Positions 52,799-60,507 of a stretch of DNA of 64,000 bases are shown here, piece by piece. The notes beneath the pieces were generated by a model. It had not been told where the DNA came from and searched no databases. It saw nothing but the letters and a program-made list of their open reading frames with translations. The stretch comes from Pseudomonas cavernicola (GTDB lineage Bacteria; Pseudomonadota; Gammaproteobacteria; Pseudomonadales; Pseudomonadaceae), in contig NZ_QYUR01000002.1 in assembly GCF_003596405.1 (NCBI RefSeq), forward strand, positions 124,001 through 188,000, read 5' to 3'. Made by a program: the position numbers and the translations under genes. Position 1 is the first letter of the stretch. Each line of letters starts with the position of its first letter.

Positions 52799-53596
52799 AT
52801 GGGGATCTCCCGTCAGGCGTATTACAAGCGCAACCGGGCTTATGACGCTCGAGTCAGCCATAACCAGCAGGTGATGGGGTTTGTGCTGGAAACACGACGT
52901 CAGCAACCAAGGCTCGGCACTCGCAAGCTGCACAGCCTCATGCACGCTAAACCCGATGCGGCCTTGAAAGTCGGTCGGGATCGGCTATTCGATATTTTGA
53001 GAGATTGCCGGCAATTGGTTCCCCGCAAGCGGGCGTACCACAAAACTACCGACAGCCATCATCGCTTCCGCCGCCACCCCAACTTGCTCAAGGCGGGCCC
53101 GGAGCAAGTCGTCGCCACGGGCCCCGAGCAAGTCTGGGTGGCCGACATAACGTACCTGCCGACCCAGCAGAGCGTCGCTTATCTAAGCCTGGTAACCGAC
53201 GCGTACTCGCGCAAGATCGTGGGGCATCATGTGCACGAAAGCCTGCACACCACCTCCGTAATCCAAGCGCTGAAGAAAGCCCTCAAGCAGAGAAGAACCG
53301 GCCAGCCGTTGATGCATCACTCGGATCGAGGTGTTCAATACTGCTCCGAGCTTTACCAGCGGCTGCACGCCAAACATGGCATCACATGCTCGATGACAGA
53401 CGGCTACGACTGTTATCAGAACGCTCTGGCCGAGCGAGTGAATGGGATCTTGAAAACCGAGTTTCTGCTACACCGGCCGAAGGATCTCGCGGAGGCAACC
53501 CGGATGATTGATGAGTCAGTGTTGATCTACAACAGCAAACGGCCCCATCTTGCTTTGCAATACAAAACGCCCGATGCGGTGCATCGGGCGTTTTGA
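52799..53596 (+). CDS. IS3-family transposase OrfB (DDE integrase)
   Basis: From its first ATG this reads 265 residues, but the working transposase is probably the OrfAB fusion made by frameshifting. An HTH_21-like segment (RQPRLGTRKLHSLMHA) precedes the integrase core. DDE residues are in VADITYLPT (D1), HHSDRGVQY (D2) and NALAERVNGILKTEF (E), with LVTDAYSRKIVGHH between. The C-terminus SVLIYNSKRPHLALQYKTPDAVHRAF is typical of IS3 family OrfB. It is intact. Confidence 0.93.
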   Translation: MGISRQAYYKRNRAYDARVSHNQQVMGFVLETRRQQPRLGTRKLHSLMHAKPDAALKVGRDRLFDILRDCRQLVPRKRAYHKTTDSHHRFRRHPNLLKAGPEQVVATGPEQVWVADITYLPTQQSVAYLSLVTDAYSRKIVGHHVHESLHTTSVIQALKKALKQRRTGQPLMHHSDRGVQYCSELYQRLHAKHGITCSMTDGYDCYQNALAERVNGILKTEFLLHRPKDLAEATRMIDESVLIYNSKRPHLALQYKTPDAVHRAF

Positions 53597-53638
53597 GTGA
53601 CGCAGGTGTCAACCTATTTCAGGACTAGACATTTATTC

Positions 53639-53741
53639 GTAGGGTGGATAGCCGTAGGCGTAATCCACCATCAGCCGATACGGGGCGCTGCCTGGCGGCA
53701 GCGTTGGCGGGTTACGCCGCTGCGCGGCTAACCCGCCCTAC
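53639..53741. repeat. REP palindrome pair next to the IS3 element
   Basis: 53639-53670 is a GTAGGGTGGATAGCC hairpin and 53707-53741 a GGCGGGTTACGCC...GGCTAACCCGCCCTAC hairpin. They lie between the IS end and the nadE stop. Confidence 0.8.
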
Positions 53742-53756
53742 ATAACCGCTCCAAGC

Positions 53757-55388
53757 TCAGTCGCCCAAGCGCCAGCCGGAAGTAATCGGATAGCGCCGGT
53801 CGCGGCCGAAACCACGCTGAGTCACCCGCACGCCCACCGCCGCCTGCCGGCGTTTGTATTCATTGATATCCACCAGGCGCAGCACGCGATTGACCGTGTC
53901 TTCATCAAAACCCTCGGCGATGATGGCATTGGCCGACAGGTCGTACTCGATATACAGCTTCAATATCTCGTCGAGCACCGGATAAGCCGGTAGCGAGTCC
54001 TCATCCTTCTGATCGGGCGCCAGCTCGGCAGACGGCGGACGGTCGATCACCCGCTGCGGGATCACCGCACCGAGCGTGTTGCGGTATTCGCAGAGGCGGA
54101 ACACCAGGGTCTTCGGCACATCCTTGAGCACATCGAAGCCGCCGGCCATGTCGCCATAGAGGGTCGCGTAACCCACCGCCATCTCGCTCTTGTTACCGGT
54201 GGTCAGCACCAGATAGCCCTTCTTGTTGGAGATCGCCATCAGCAGAGTGCCGCGGCAACGGGCCTGTAGATTTTCCTCGGTGGTGTCGCGCGCCAGCCCT
54301 TCGAAGACTGGCGCCAACGTGCCCATAAAGGCCTCGACCATCGGTGCTATCGGCAAGACGCGGTAAGTCACCGCCAGCGCTTTTGCTTCGGCTTCGGCAT
54401 CTTCCAGGCTGATTTGCGCGGTGTAGCGATACGGCATCATCACCGCCTCGACCCGCTCGGCCCCGAGAGCATCGACCGCCACCGCCAGGGTCAGCGCCGA
54501 GTCTATTCCGCCGGACAAGCCCAGGATGACGCCCTTGAAGCCGTTTTTCTGCACATAGTCTCGCACCCCCACGACCAGCGCCTGATAGACGCTGGCCTCC
54601 AGCTCCGGCAGCGGCGCACAACTGGCAGGCCGTGGCGTCACTTGCTCACCATCGAAGGTGAGGTCGACCGGATACAGGCCCTCACTGAAGGCTGGCGCGC
54701 GCTGACTGATCCGCCCATCGGCGGTCATGACGCAGCTGCCACCGTCGAACACCAGTTCATCCTGACCGCCAACCTGGTTGACATAGACAATCGGCATGCC
54801 ACTCTCGCCAACCCGCTCGACCAGCACTTCCTCACGCTCGCGCTGCTTGTCCAGGTGGAAGGGTGAGGCATTCAGGCTGAGCATCAGCTTGGCGCCGGCA
54901 GCCCGCGCTTGCGCCACCGGTTCGGCAAACCAAATGTCCTCACAGATCGTCAGCGCCAGCGGAATGCCTTTGATCTCCAACACACAGACCTCGTTACCGG
55001 GGACGAAATAGCGCTTCTCGTCGAACACCCGATAATTCGGCAGCTTCTGTTTGTAGTAAGTCGCCAGCAACTCGCCGTCGGCGATCGCGGCGCAGGCGTT
55101 ATAGCGCTGCTCGCCGTCCAGCCAGGGGTAGCCCACCACCAGGTAAATGCCGCGCACCTCGTCTTTCAGGCGCTGCAGGCCCTGCTCAATCCGCCGCTGC
55201 ATGCTCGAGCGCAGCAGCAAATCTTCCGGCGGATAGCCGCACAGGGCCAATTCCGGAAACACGATGACATCCGCTTTCCACTGATCGCGGGCGCTACAGG
55301 CGGCCTCGATGATGCGCTCAACATTGCCGTGTACATCACCAACTCGCAGATTCAGCTGGGCCATTACGACCCGCAGGGTTTGGCTCAT
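53757..55388 (-). CDS. nadE: Glutamine-dependent NAD+ synthetase
   Basis: This 543-residue enzyme converts nicotinate adenine dinucleotide to NAD using glutamine nitrogen. The N-terminal nitrilase domain shows the Glu of VFPELALCGYPPEDLL, Lys of KQKLPNYRVFDEKRYF and Cys of LTICEDIWFAEP. The C-terminal synthetase domain has the P-loop LGLSGGIDSALTLAVAVDALG and LTTGNKSEMAVGYATLYGDM. ATG 55388 (MSQTLRVVMAQLNL) is preferred to upstream starts that are out of family. In the window it complements nadC, the earlier step of the pathway, although the two are 25 kb apart. Confidence 0.95.
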   Translation of the reverse strand: MSQTLRVVMAQLNLRVGDVHGNVERIIEAACSARDQWKADVIVFPELALCGYPPEDLLLRSSMQRRIEQGLQRLKDEVRGIYLVVGYPWLDGEQRYNACAAIADGELLATYYKQKLPNYRVFDEKRYFVPGNEVCVLEIKGIPLALTICEDIWFAEPVAQARAAGAKLMLSLNASPFHLDKQREREEVLVERVGESGMPIVYVNQVGGQDELVFDGGSCVMTADGRISQRAPAFSEGLYPVDLTFDGEQVTPRPASCAPLPELEASVYQALVVGVRDYVQKNGFKGVILGLSGGIDSALTLAVAVDALGAERVEAVMMPYRYTAQISLEDAEAEAKALAVTYRVLPIAPMVEAFMGTLAPVFEGLARDTTEENLQARCRGTLLMAISNKKGYLVLTTGNKSEMAVGYATLYGDMAGGFDVLKDVPKTLVFRLCEYRNTLGAVIPQRVIDRPPSAELAPDQKDEDSLPAYPVLDEILKLYIEYDLSANAIIAEGFDEDTVNRVLRLVDINEYKRRQAAVGVRVTQRGFGRDRRYPITSGWRLGD

Positions 55389-55568
55389 CACCCGCCTCCA
55401 CAGATAAAGTTGCACGCACTCCTCATCCATTGGACAAGTGCACGCTACAGATCTGTCATTCTCCCGCATCAACACTAGCGGAAACAACGCACAGCATGTG
55501 CCTTTGCCGTCTGTGCTGGCGCCCCGTCCTTGGCTAAACTGCCAGCCTTTAGATAAGAAGAGAGTGCC

Positions 55569-55805
55569 ATGGGCCTGTTCCGCCTGCTGTTCTGGGTCGC
55601 CGTGATCGCCGCCGCTATCTGGTTATGGCGCCGCTTGAGCCGTCCCGCTCAGCGCCCCACCCCCAAGCCAGACAACACTGTGCCCATGGTTCGCTGCGCC
55701 CATTGCGGCGTGCATGTGCCACGCGAGCACGCCCTCCACCAGAACCAGCAGTGGTTCTGCAGCCAGGCCCACCTCGAGCAAGGTGCCAAGCACGGTGATC
55801 GCTGA
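55569..55805 (+). CDS. PP0621-family small membrane/zinc protein
   Basis: This 78-residue protein has an N-terminal membrane anchor (MGLFRLLFWVAVIAAAIWLW) and a soluble part with MVRCAHCGVHVPREHALHQNQQWFC. The CxxC and a later Cys and His suggest a small zinc site. It is recognised as the PP0621 type found just upstream of pilS in Pseudomonas. Its last bases overlap the pilS start by about 10 bp, so the two are translationally linked. The function is unknown. Confidence 0.8.
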   Translation: MGLFRLLFWVAVIAAAIWLWRRLSRPAQRPTPKPDNTVPMVRCAHCGVHVPREHALHQNQQWFCSQAHLEQGAKHGDR

Positions 55806-57387
55806 AGCACTAGCCCTGAGCGGCAACCAGGGCCGACGGATTCTGCGGCTGTATCACCTCTACCGGCTGGTCATTGGCCTGGCTCTGGTGCTGTTGATTT
55901 CCAGCAACCTGGACGATCAACTGCTCGATCTGGCCAATGACAAGCTGTTCCGCTATGGCAGCTGGCTCTATCTGGGCCTGAATTGCGTAGTCGCGGTACT
56001 GGTGCGCCGGCCCCAGCACTTGCTGCAAGTCTTCAGCCTAGCCCTGGTCGACGTCACCCTGCTCTCGGGGCTGTTCTACGCGGCCGGCGGCACACCCAGC
56101 GGGATTGGCAACCTGCTGATTGTTGCGGTAGCCATCGCCAACATCCTGCTCCGCGGGCGGATCGGCCTGCTGATCGCCGCAGTCGCGGCCATTGGCCTGA
56201 TCTATCTGACCTTCTACCTCAGCCTGAGCAATCCGGCCGCCACCGCTCAATATGTGCAAGCTGGCGCGCTTGGCGCGCTGTGCTTTGCCGCCGCACTCTT
56301 TGTTCAGGGGCTGACCCGCCGCCTGCACGTCAGCGAAAGCCTGGCCGAACAGCGCGCCGCCGATGTCGCCAACCTGGAAGCACTCAACGCGCAGATTCTG
56401 CAACGCATGCGCACCGGCATCCTGGTAATGGATGCCCAGCATCGCGTGCTGCTGGCCAACCAAGGCACGTTGAGCCTGCTGGGGCGCACCGAACTGGCCG
56501 GTAAAATTCTCGATCCACTCTGCCCGGAACTGGTTAAGCGCCTGCAACAGTGGCTGCATAACCCGACACTGCGCCCGGCAAGCCTGCAAGCGTTCCCCGA
56601 CGGCCCGGTCTTGCAACCCAGCTTCGTCACCCTCCAGCGCGGCGAGCAACGCCACACGCTGGTGTTTCTCGATGACATCTCGCAAATCGCCCAACAAGCG
56701 CAGCAGCTCAAGCTCGCCTCGCTCGGCCGCCTGACTGCCGGCATTGCCCACGAGATCCGTAACCCACTCGGTGCCATCAGCCACGCCGCGCAATTGCTAC
56801 AAGAATCCGAAGCACTGGAAGGGCCAGACCAGCGACTGGCGCAGATCATCCAGGATCATTCGCGGCGCATGAACCTGGTCATTGAAAACGTCCTCCAACT
56901 CTCGCGCCGCCGCCAAGCCGAACCGCAGCTACTGGACCTGAAATACTGGCTGCACCGTTTTGCCAGCGAATTTCGCAGCTCTACCACCGCGAATCAGCTA
57001 CTGCATCTGGAAACCACCGGCAGCACCATCCAGACCCGCATGGACCCGCATCAACTGACCCAGGTGCTTACTAACCTGGTACAAAACGGCTTGCGCTACA
57101 GCGCGCTACAGCACCGACAGGGCCAGGTCTGGCTAAAGCTATTTCGCGACCAAGACAGTGACCTGCCCGTGCTCGAGGTACTGGATAATGGCCTCGGCGT
57201 GCCGCCCGAGCAGCTGCAGCATATCTTCGAGCCCTTCTACACCACGGAAACTAAAGGCACCGGACTGGGCCTGTATATTTCTCGTGAGCTGTGCGAAAGC
57301 AACCAAGCCCGACTTGACTACAAAACCCGTGAAGTCGGCGGCAGCTGCTTCCGCATCACCTTCGCCCACCCGCGCAAACTGAGCTAA
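55795..57387 (+). CDS. pilS: Sensor histidine kinase PilS
   Basis: This 530-residue inner-membrane kinase has about six hydrophobic spans in its first 190 residues (VIGLALVLLISSN onward), a PAS-like region (ILVMDAQHRVLLANQGTLSLLG), the phospho-accepting His in AGIAHEIRNPLGAISHAAQLL, N box LTNLVQNGLRYS and G boxes VLDNGLGVPPEQL and TETKGTGLGLYISREL. GTG 55795 follows AAGG and yields the length I recall for P. aeruginosa PilS; the ATG at 55714 reads through the upstream gene in another frame. It senses pilin levels and phosphorylates PilR. Confidence 0.95.
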   Translation: MIAEALALSGNQGRRILRLYHLYRLVIGLALVLLISSNLDDQLLDLANDKLFRYGSWLYLGLNCVVAVLVRRPQHLLQVFSLALVDVTLLSGLFYAAGGTPSGIGNLLIVAVAIANILLRGRIGLLIAAVAAIGLIYLTFYLSLSNPAATAQYVQAGALGALCFAAALFVQGLTRRLHVSESLAEQRAADVANLEALNAQILQRMRTGILVMDAQHRVLLANQGTLSLLGRTELAGKILDPLCPELVKRLQQWLHNPTLRPASLQAFPDGPVLQPSFVTLQRGEQRHTLVFLDDISQIAQQAQQLKLASLGRLTAGIAHEIRNPLGAISHAAQLLQESEALEGPDQRLAQIIQDHSRRMNLVIENVLQLSRRRQAEPQLLDLKYWLHRFASEFRSSTTANQLLHLETTGSTIQTRMDPHQLTQVLTNLVQNGLRYSALQHRQGQVWLKLFRDQDSDLPVLEVLDNGLGVPPEQLQHIFEPFYTTETKGTGLGLYISRELCESNQARLDYKTREVGGSCFRITFAHPRKLS

Positions 57388-57389
57388 CC

Positions 57390-58730
57390 ATGACCGCACG
57401 GCAAAGAGCCCTGATCGTCGACGACGAGCCCGATATCCGCGAACTCCTGGAAATCACCCTAGGCCGGATGAAGCTCGACACCCGTAGCGCGCGCAACGTC
57501 AAGGAAGCCCGCGAGTGGCTAGCCCGCGAACCCTTCGACCTGTGCCTGACCGACATGCGCCTGCCGGATGGCACCGGCCTGGAGCTGGTACAACATATCC
57601 TCCAGCGTCATCCGCAGGTGCCCGTGGCGATGATCACCGCTTATGGCAGCCTGGATACCGCGATCAATGCCCTCAAAGCCGGCGCTTTCGACTTCCTGAC
57701 CAAGCCGGTAGACCTTGGCCGCCTGCGCGAACTGGTCGCCACGGCCCTGCGCTTGCGCCCCCAAGCCGGCGAAGAAATGCCGGTAGACAGCCGCCTGCTC
57801 GGGGACTCGCCGCCCATGCGCACCCTACGCAAACAGATCAGCAAACTCGCCCGCAGCCAGGCACCGGTGTATATCAGTGGCGAATCCGGCAGCGGCAAAG
57901 AGCTGGTCGCGCGCCTGATCCACGAACAGGGGCCACGCACCGAGCAACCGTTCGTACCGGTGAACTGCGGCGCGATCCCCTCGGAGCTGATGGAAAGCGA
58001 GTTCTTCGGCCACAAGAAAGGCAGCTTCACCGGCGCCATCGAGGACAAACAAGGGCTGTTCCAGGCCGCCAATGGCGGCACCCTGTTCCTTGACGAAGTG
58101 GCCGATTTGCCACTACCGATGCAGGTCAAGTTGCTGCGCGCCATCCAGGAAAAGGCCGTGCGCGCAGTTGGTGGTCAACAAGAGTTGGTGGTGGACGTGC
58201 GCGTGCTCTGCGCCACCCACAAGGATCTCGCCGGCGAAGTCGCCGCCGGACGCTTCCGCCAGGATCTCTACTACCGCCTGAACGTGATCGAGTTGCGCGT
58301 ACCGCCACTGCGCGAGCGCCGCGAAGATATCGCCCAGTTGACCGAAGTCATGCTCAAACGCCTGGCCGTAGGTACCGGTCTGGCAGCCGCCAAGCTCGAC
58401 ACTGAGGCCTTGGAAAAGCTGAAGAACTACCGCTTCCCCGGCAACGTCCGCGAACTCGAGAACATGCTGGAGCGCGCCTACACCCTTTGCGAGGATGACC
58501 AGATCCAGGCCAGCGATCTACGCCTGGCGGACACCCCCTGCGCCGTCGATGCCGGCGAAGCCAGCCTGGCGCAAATCGACAACCTCGAGGACTATCTGGA
58601 AAGCCTCGAACGCAAACTGATCGTGCAGGCCCTGGAAGAAACCCGCTGGAACCGCACGGCAGCTGCTCAACGCCTGGGCATGACGTTCCGCTCGCTACGC
58701 TACCGACTGAAGAAGCTGGGCGTCGATTGA
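57390..58730 (+). CDS. pilR: Sigma-54-dependent response regulator PilR
   Basis: This 446-residue activator starts 3 bases after pilS. The receiver domain (LIVDDEPDIRELLEITL) has the phospho-acceptor Asp in LCLTDMRLPDGTG and Lys in FLTKPVDLG. The AAA+ domain has Walker A GESGSGKELVARL, the sigma-54 contact loop GSFTGA (Ser in place of the usual Ala), and Walker B GGTLFLDEVADLP. A Fis-type HTH (TRWNRTAAAQRLGMTFRSLRYR) ends it. It activates pilA from the sigma-54 promoter seen at 32522. Confidence 0.96.
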   Translation: MTARQRALIVDDEPDIRELLEITLGRMKLDTRSARNVKEAREWLAREPFDLCLTDMRLPDGTGLELVQHILQRHPQVPVAMITAYGSLDTAINALKAGAFDFLTKPVDLGRLRELVATALRLRPQAGEEMPVDSRLLGDSPPMRTLRKQISKLARSQAPVYISGESGSGKELVARLIHEQGPRTEQPFVPVNCGAIPSELMESEFFGHKKGSFTGAIEDKQGLFQAANGGTLFLDEVADLPLPMQVKLLRAIQEKAVRAVGGQQELVVDVRVLCATHKDLAGEVAAGRFRQDLYYRLNVIELRVPPLRERREDIAQLTEVMLKRLAVGTGLAAAKLDTEALEKLKNYRFPGNVRELENMLERAYTLCEDDQIQASDLRLADTPCAVDAGEASLAQIDNLEDYLESLERKLIVQALEETRWNRTAAAQRLGMTFRSLRYRLKKLGVD

Positions 58731-58761
58731 GGCTTTCGCCGGTAGATACCGTCGCTCTCCT

Positions 58762-58905
58762 GTAGGAGCGGGTTTATCCGCGATGAGGCCTTCCGACCAA
58801 CGCGGCCGTCGCAGCGGAAGCCCCCTCCACAAAAGCTACGCAGGTATCCTTCTGTGGGATCAGCGCCATTTTCGAGCCCGGCTTCGCGGGTAAATCCACT
58901 CCTAC
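58762..58905. repeat. 144-bp MITE-like element, second copy
   Basis: It matches 25055-25197 in both arms and centre, with arms GTAGGAGCGGGTTTATCCGC and GGGTAAATCCACTCCTAC. It ends 10 bp from the thiO stop. Confidence 0.88.
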
Positions 58906-58914
58906 AAAAGCCCC

Positions 58915-60030
58915 TCAGAGCGGAGCCTGGCAAGGGGGTAAAGCAATCCGCGCCTGTGGCGCATAGGGTGCAGGATCGACAATCGGCTCGCGCCCCAGCA
59001 TCAAGTCCGCCAACAGCTGGCAAGATGCCGGGGCCAAGACCAACCCATTGCGGTAATGCCCGCAGTTCAACCAAAGCCCGGCCAAACCAGGCACAGGGCC
59101 AATAAAGGGAATGCCCTCCGGTGAACCTGGCCTTAACCCGGCCCAATGCCCCACCACCTCGGCATCGACCAGTGCCGGCAAGAGCTCAACCGCCGAAGCC
59201 TTGAGGCTGGCCAACGCATCTTCGGTAGGCGTCTTATCGAAGCCGGCATGTTCCAAGGTGCTACCAATCAGGATGTGCCCATCCTTGCGCGGAATGGCAT
59301 AACGCCCTTTGGCCAGCACCATGCTCGGCAGAAAATCCTCGGCGCACTTATAGAGGATCATCTGGCCCTTTACCGGCTCCACCGGTAACTCGATCCCCAG
59401 ACTGGTCAGCAGTTCACCACTCCAGGCTCCAGCTGCGACCACCACCCGATCAGCATGGATATCCCCGTCAGCGGTACGCACACCACAGATACGCGCACCC
59501 TCGCGAATAAAACCGCTAACCGCACACTGCTCGTGCAGGGTCACGTTCGGCATGCGCAACAACGCCTCACGCAACGCCTTGGTCAACCGTGGGTTGCGTA
59601 CATTGGCCACACCAGGCATATGCAGCGCACGGGAGAAACCCGGCCCCAGCGGCGGCACCGCCTCGTGCACCGCGCCGATATCCACCGAATGTAGCGGCCG
59701 CCCCTCTCGTACTGCCCACGCCAAGGCCTCTGCCTCGTCGTCCAGATCCAGCCAATACAAGCCGGTGACATACACTTCGGGATCGATCCCTGTCTCGGCC
59801 AACAACTGCTCAGCCAAGCGCGGATAGAAATCCTGCGACCAATGTGCCAAGGCCGTAACTGCCGGACTGTAACGCCAAGGGTAAAGCGGCGAAACGATAC
59901 CGCCGCCGGCCCATGAGGACTCCCCTCCCAGCGCTCCCTGATCCAGTAGGCACACCTCGGCACCGGCCTCGGCCAATAACCGCGCCGACAATAAACCGAT
60001 GGCGCCGCCGCCAACCATCAAGATCCGCAT
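58915..60030 (-). CDS. thiO: Glycine oxidase ThiO
   Basis: This 371-residue FAD-dependent oxidase supplies the glycine imine for the thiazole ring of thiamine. The N-terminal FAD motif is VGGGAIGLLSARLLAEAGAEVCLLD, followed by GGESSWAGGGIVSPLYPW, RVVVAAGAWSGELL, and a C-terminal WAGLRPGSPEGIPFIGPVPG and GHYRNGLVLAPASCQLLADL. ATG 60030 (MRILMVGG) gives the family start; upstream in-frame codons lie in the terminator of the pil operon. It is divergent in function from its pil neighbours but has this place in PAO1 too. Confidence 0.93.
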   Translation of the reverse strand: MRILMVGGGAIGLLSARLLAEAGAEVCLLDQGALGGESSWAGGGIVSPLYPWRYSPAVTALAHWSQDFYPRLAEQLLAETGIDPEVYVTGLYWLDLDDEAEALAWAVREGRPLHSVDIGAVHEAVPPLGPGFSRALHMPGVANVRNPRLTKALREALLRMPNVTLHEQCAVSGFIREGARICGVRTADGDIHADRVVVAAGAWSGELLTSLGIELPVEPVKGQMILYKCAEDFLPSMVLAKGRYAIPRKDGHILIGSTLEHAGFDKTPTEDALASLKASAVELLPALVDAEVVGHWAGLRPGSPEGIPFIGPVPGLAGLWLNCGHYRNGLVLAPASCQLLADLMLGREPIVDPAPYAPQARIALPPCQAPL

Positions 60031-60039
60031 ATATCCTCC

Positions 60040-60069
60040 AAAACAAACGGGCCGCATAAGCGGCCCGTT
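60040..60069 (-). terminator. Terminator of the minor-pilin operon
   Basis: AACGGGCCGC pairs with GCGGCCCGTT around ATAA, 22 bp behind the pilE stop, and on the minus strand TTTGTTTTGG follows. It also insulates thiO. Confidence 0.85.
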
Positions 60070-60090
60070 ATACGACAGCCCGGCGGTCGT

Positions 60091-60507
60091 CTACCAGCAC
60101 TGAGCTACTGTACGAGTCGCATTTACCAGAGTGCGCTCACCGGTGTGGCTGATCTGGAAATCGCCGCAAGGGTCATCGGCCATGCTGTTAGCGCGGGTCG
60201 CGCGCAGTAGATAACTGGTCGCCGTCGGCGCCCCTTGTGCAGCCAGGGCGTAGTTGGCAACCCCTGAAGCCGGGGACTGAGTGGCGAATACTGCTGCAAA
60301 GTTGTCATCCGCATCCAAGTAGGAACTATGGGTCGAGTAATAGCGCTCCAGCGCTTGCGCCCCTTCCATCAAGGCGGCTTTTGCCTCGGCACGTTTGCCC
60401 TTCCTCACATACTCCGCGTAGTTGGGATAGGCAATCGCGGCGAGGATGCCGATCACAGCCAGCACAACCATCAGCTCGATCAGGGTGAAAGCTTTGCTAC
60501 TTCTCAT
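60091..60507 (-). CDS. pilE: Minor type IV pilin PilE
   Basis: This 138-residue prepilin has leader MRSSKA followed by [24 protein letters not shown]. The residue before the cleavage site is Ala (KA/FTLIEL) instead of the usual Gly. Two Cys in the second half (DDPCGDF and AQCW) form the D-loop. It overlaps pilY1 by four bases (ATGA), as the last gene of the pilVWXY1E operon. It helps prime pilus assembly together with PilV, W, X and PilY1. Confidence 0.93.
   Translation of the reverse strand: MRSSKAFTLIELMVVLAVIGILAAIAYPNYAEYVRKGKRAEAKAALMEGAQALERYYSTHSSYLDADDNFAAVFATQSPASGVANYALAAQGAPTATSYLLRATRANSMADDPCGDFQISHTGERTLVNATRTVAQCW

Larger units (their letters stand above)
52321..53631 (+). mobile_element. 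Complete IS3-family insertion sequence, 1311 bp
   Basis: Terminal inverted repeats of about 28 bp (TGTCTCGTCCTGAATAAGGT at the left; TGTCTAGTCCTGAAATAGGT at the right on the minus strand) enclose two overlapping-frame genes, orfA and orfB. A 3-bp TTT is present on both sides (52318-52320 and 53632-53634) as a target duplication. Ends begin TG and finish CA. The genes are intact and the frameshift signal is present, so the element may still move. It lies just past the bamD terminator. I do not assign an IS name. Confidence 0.93.
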
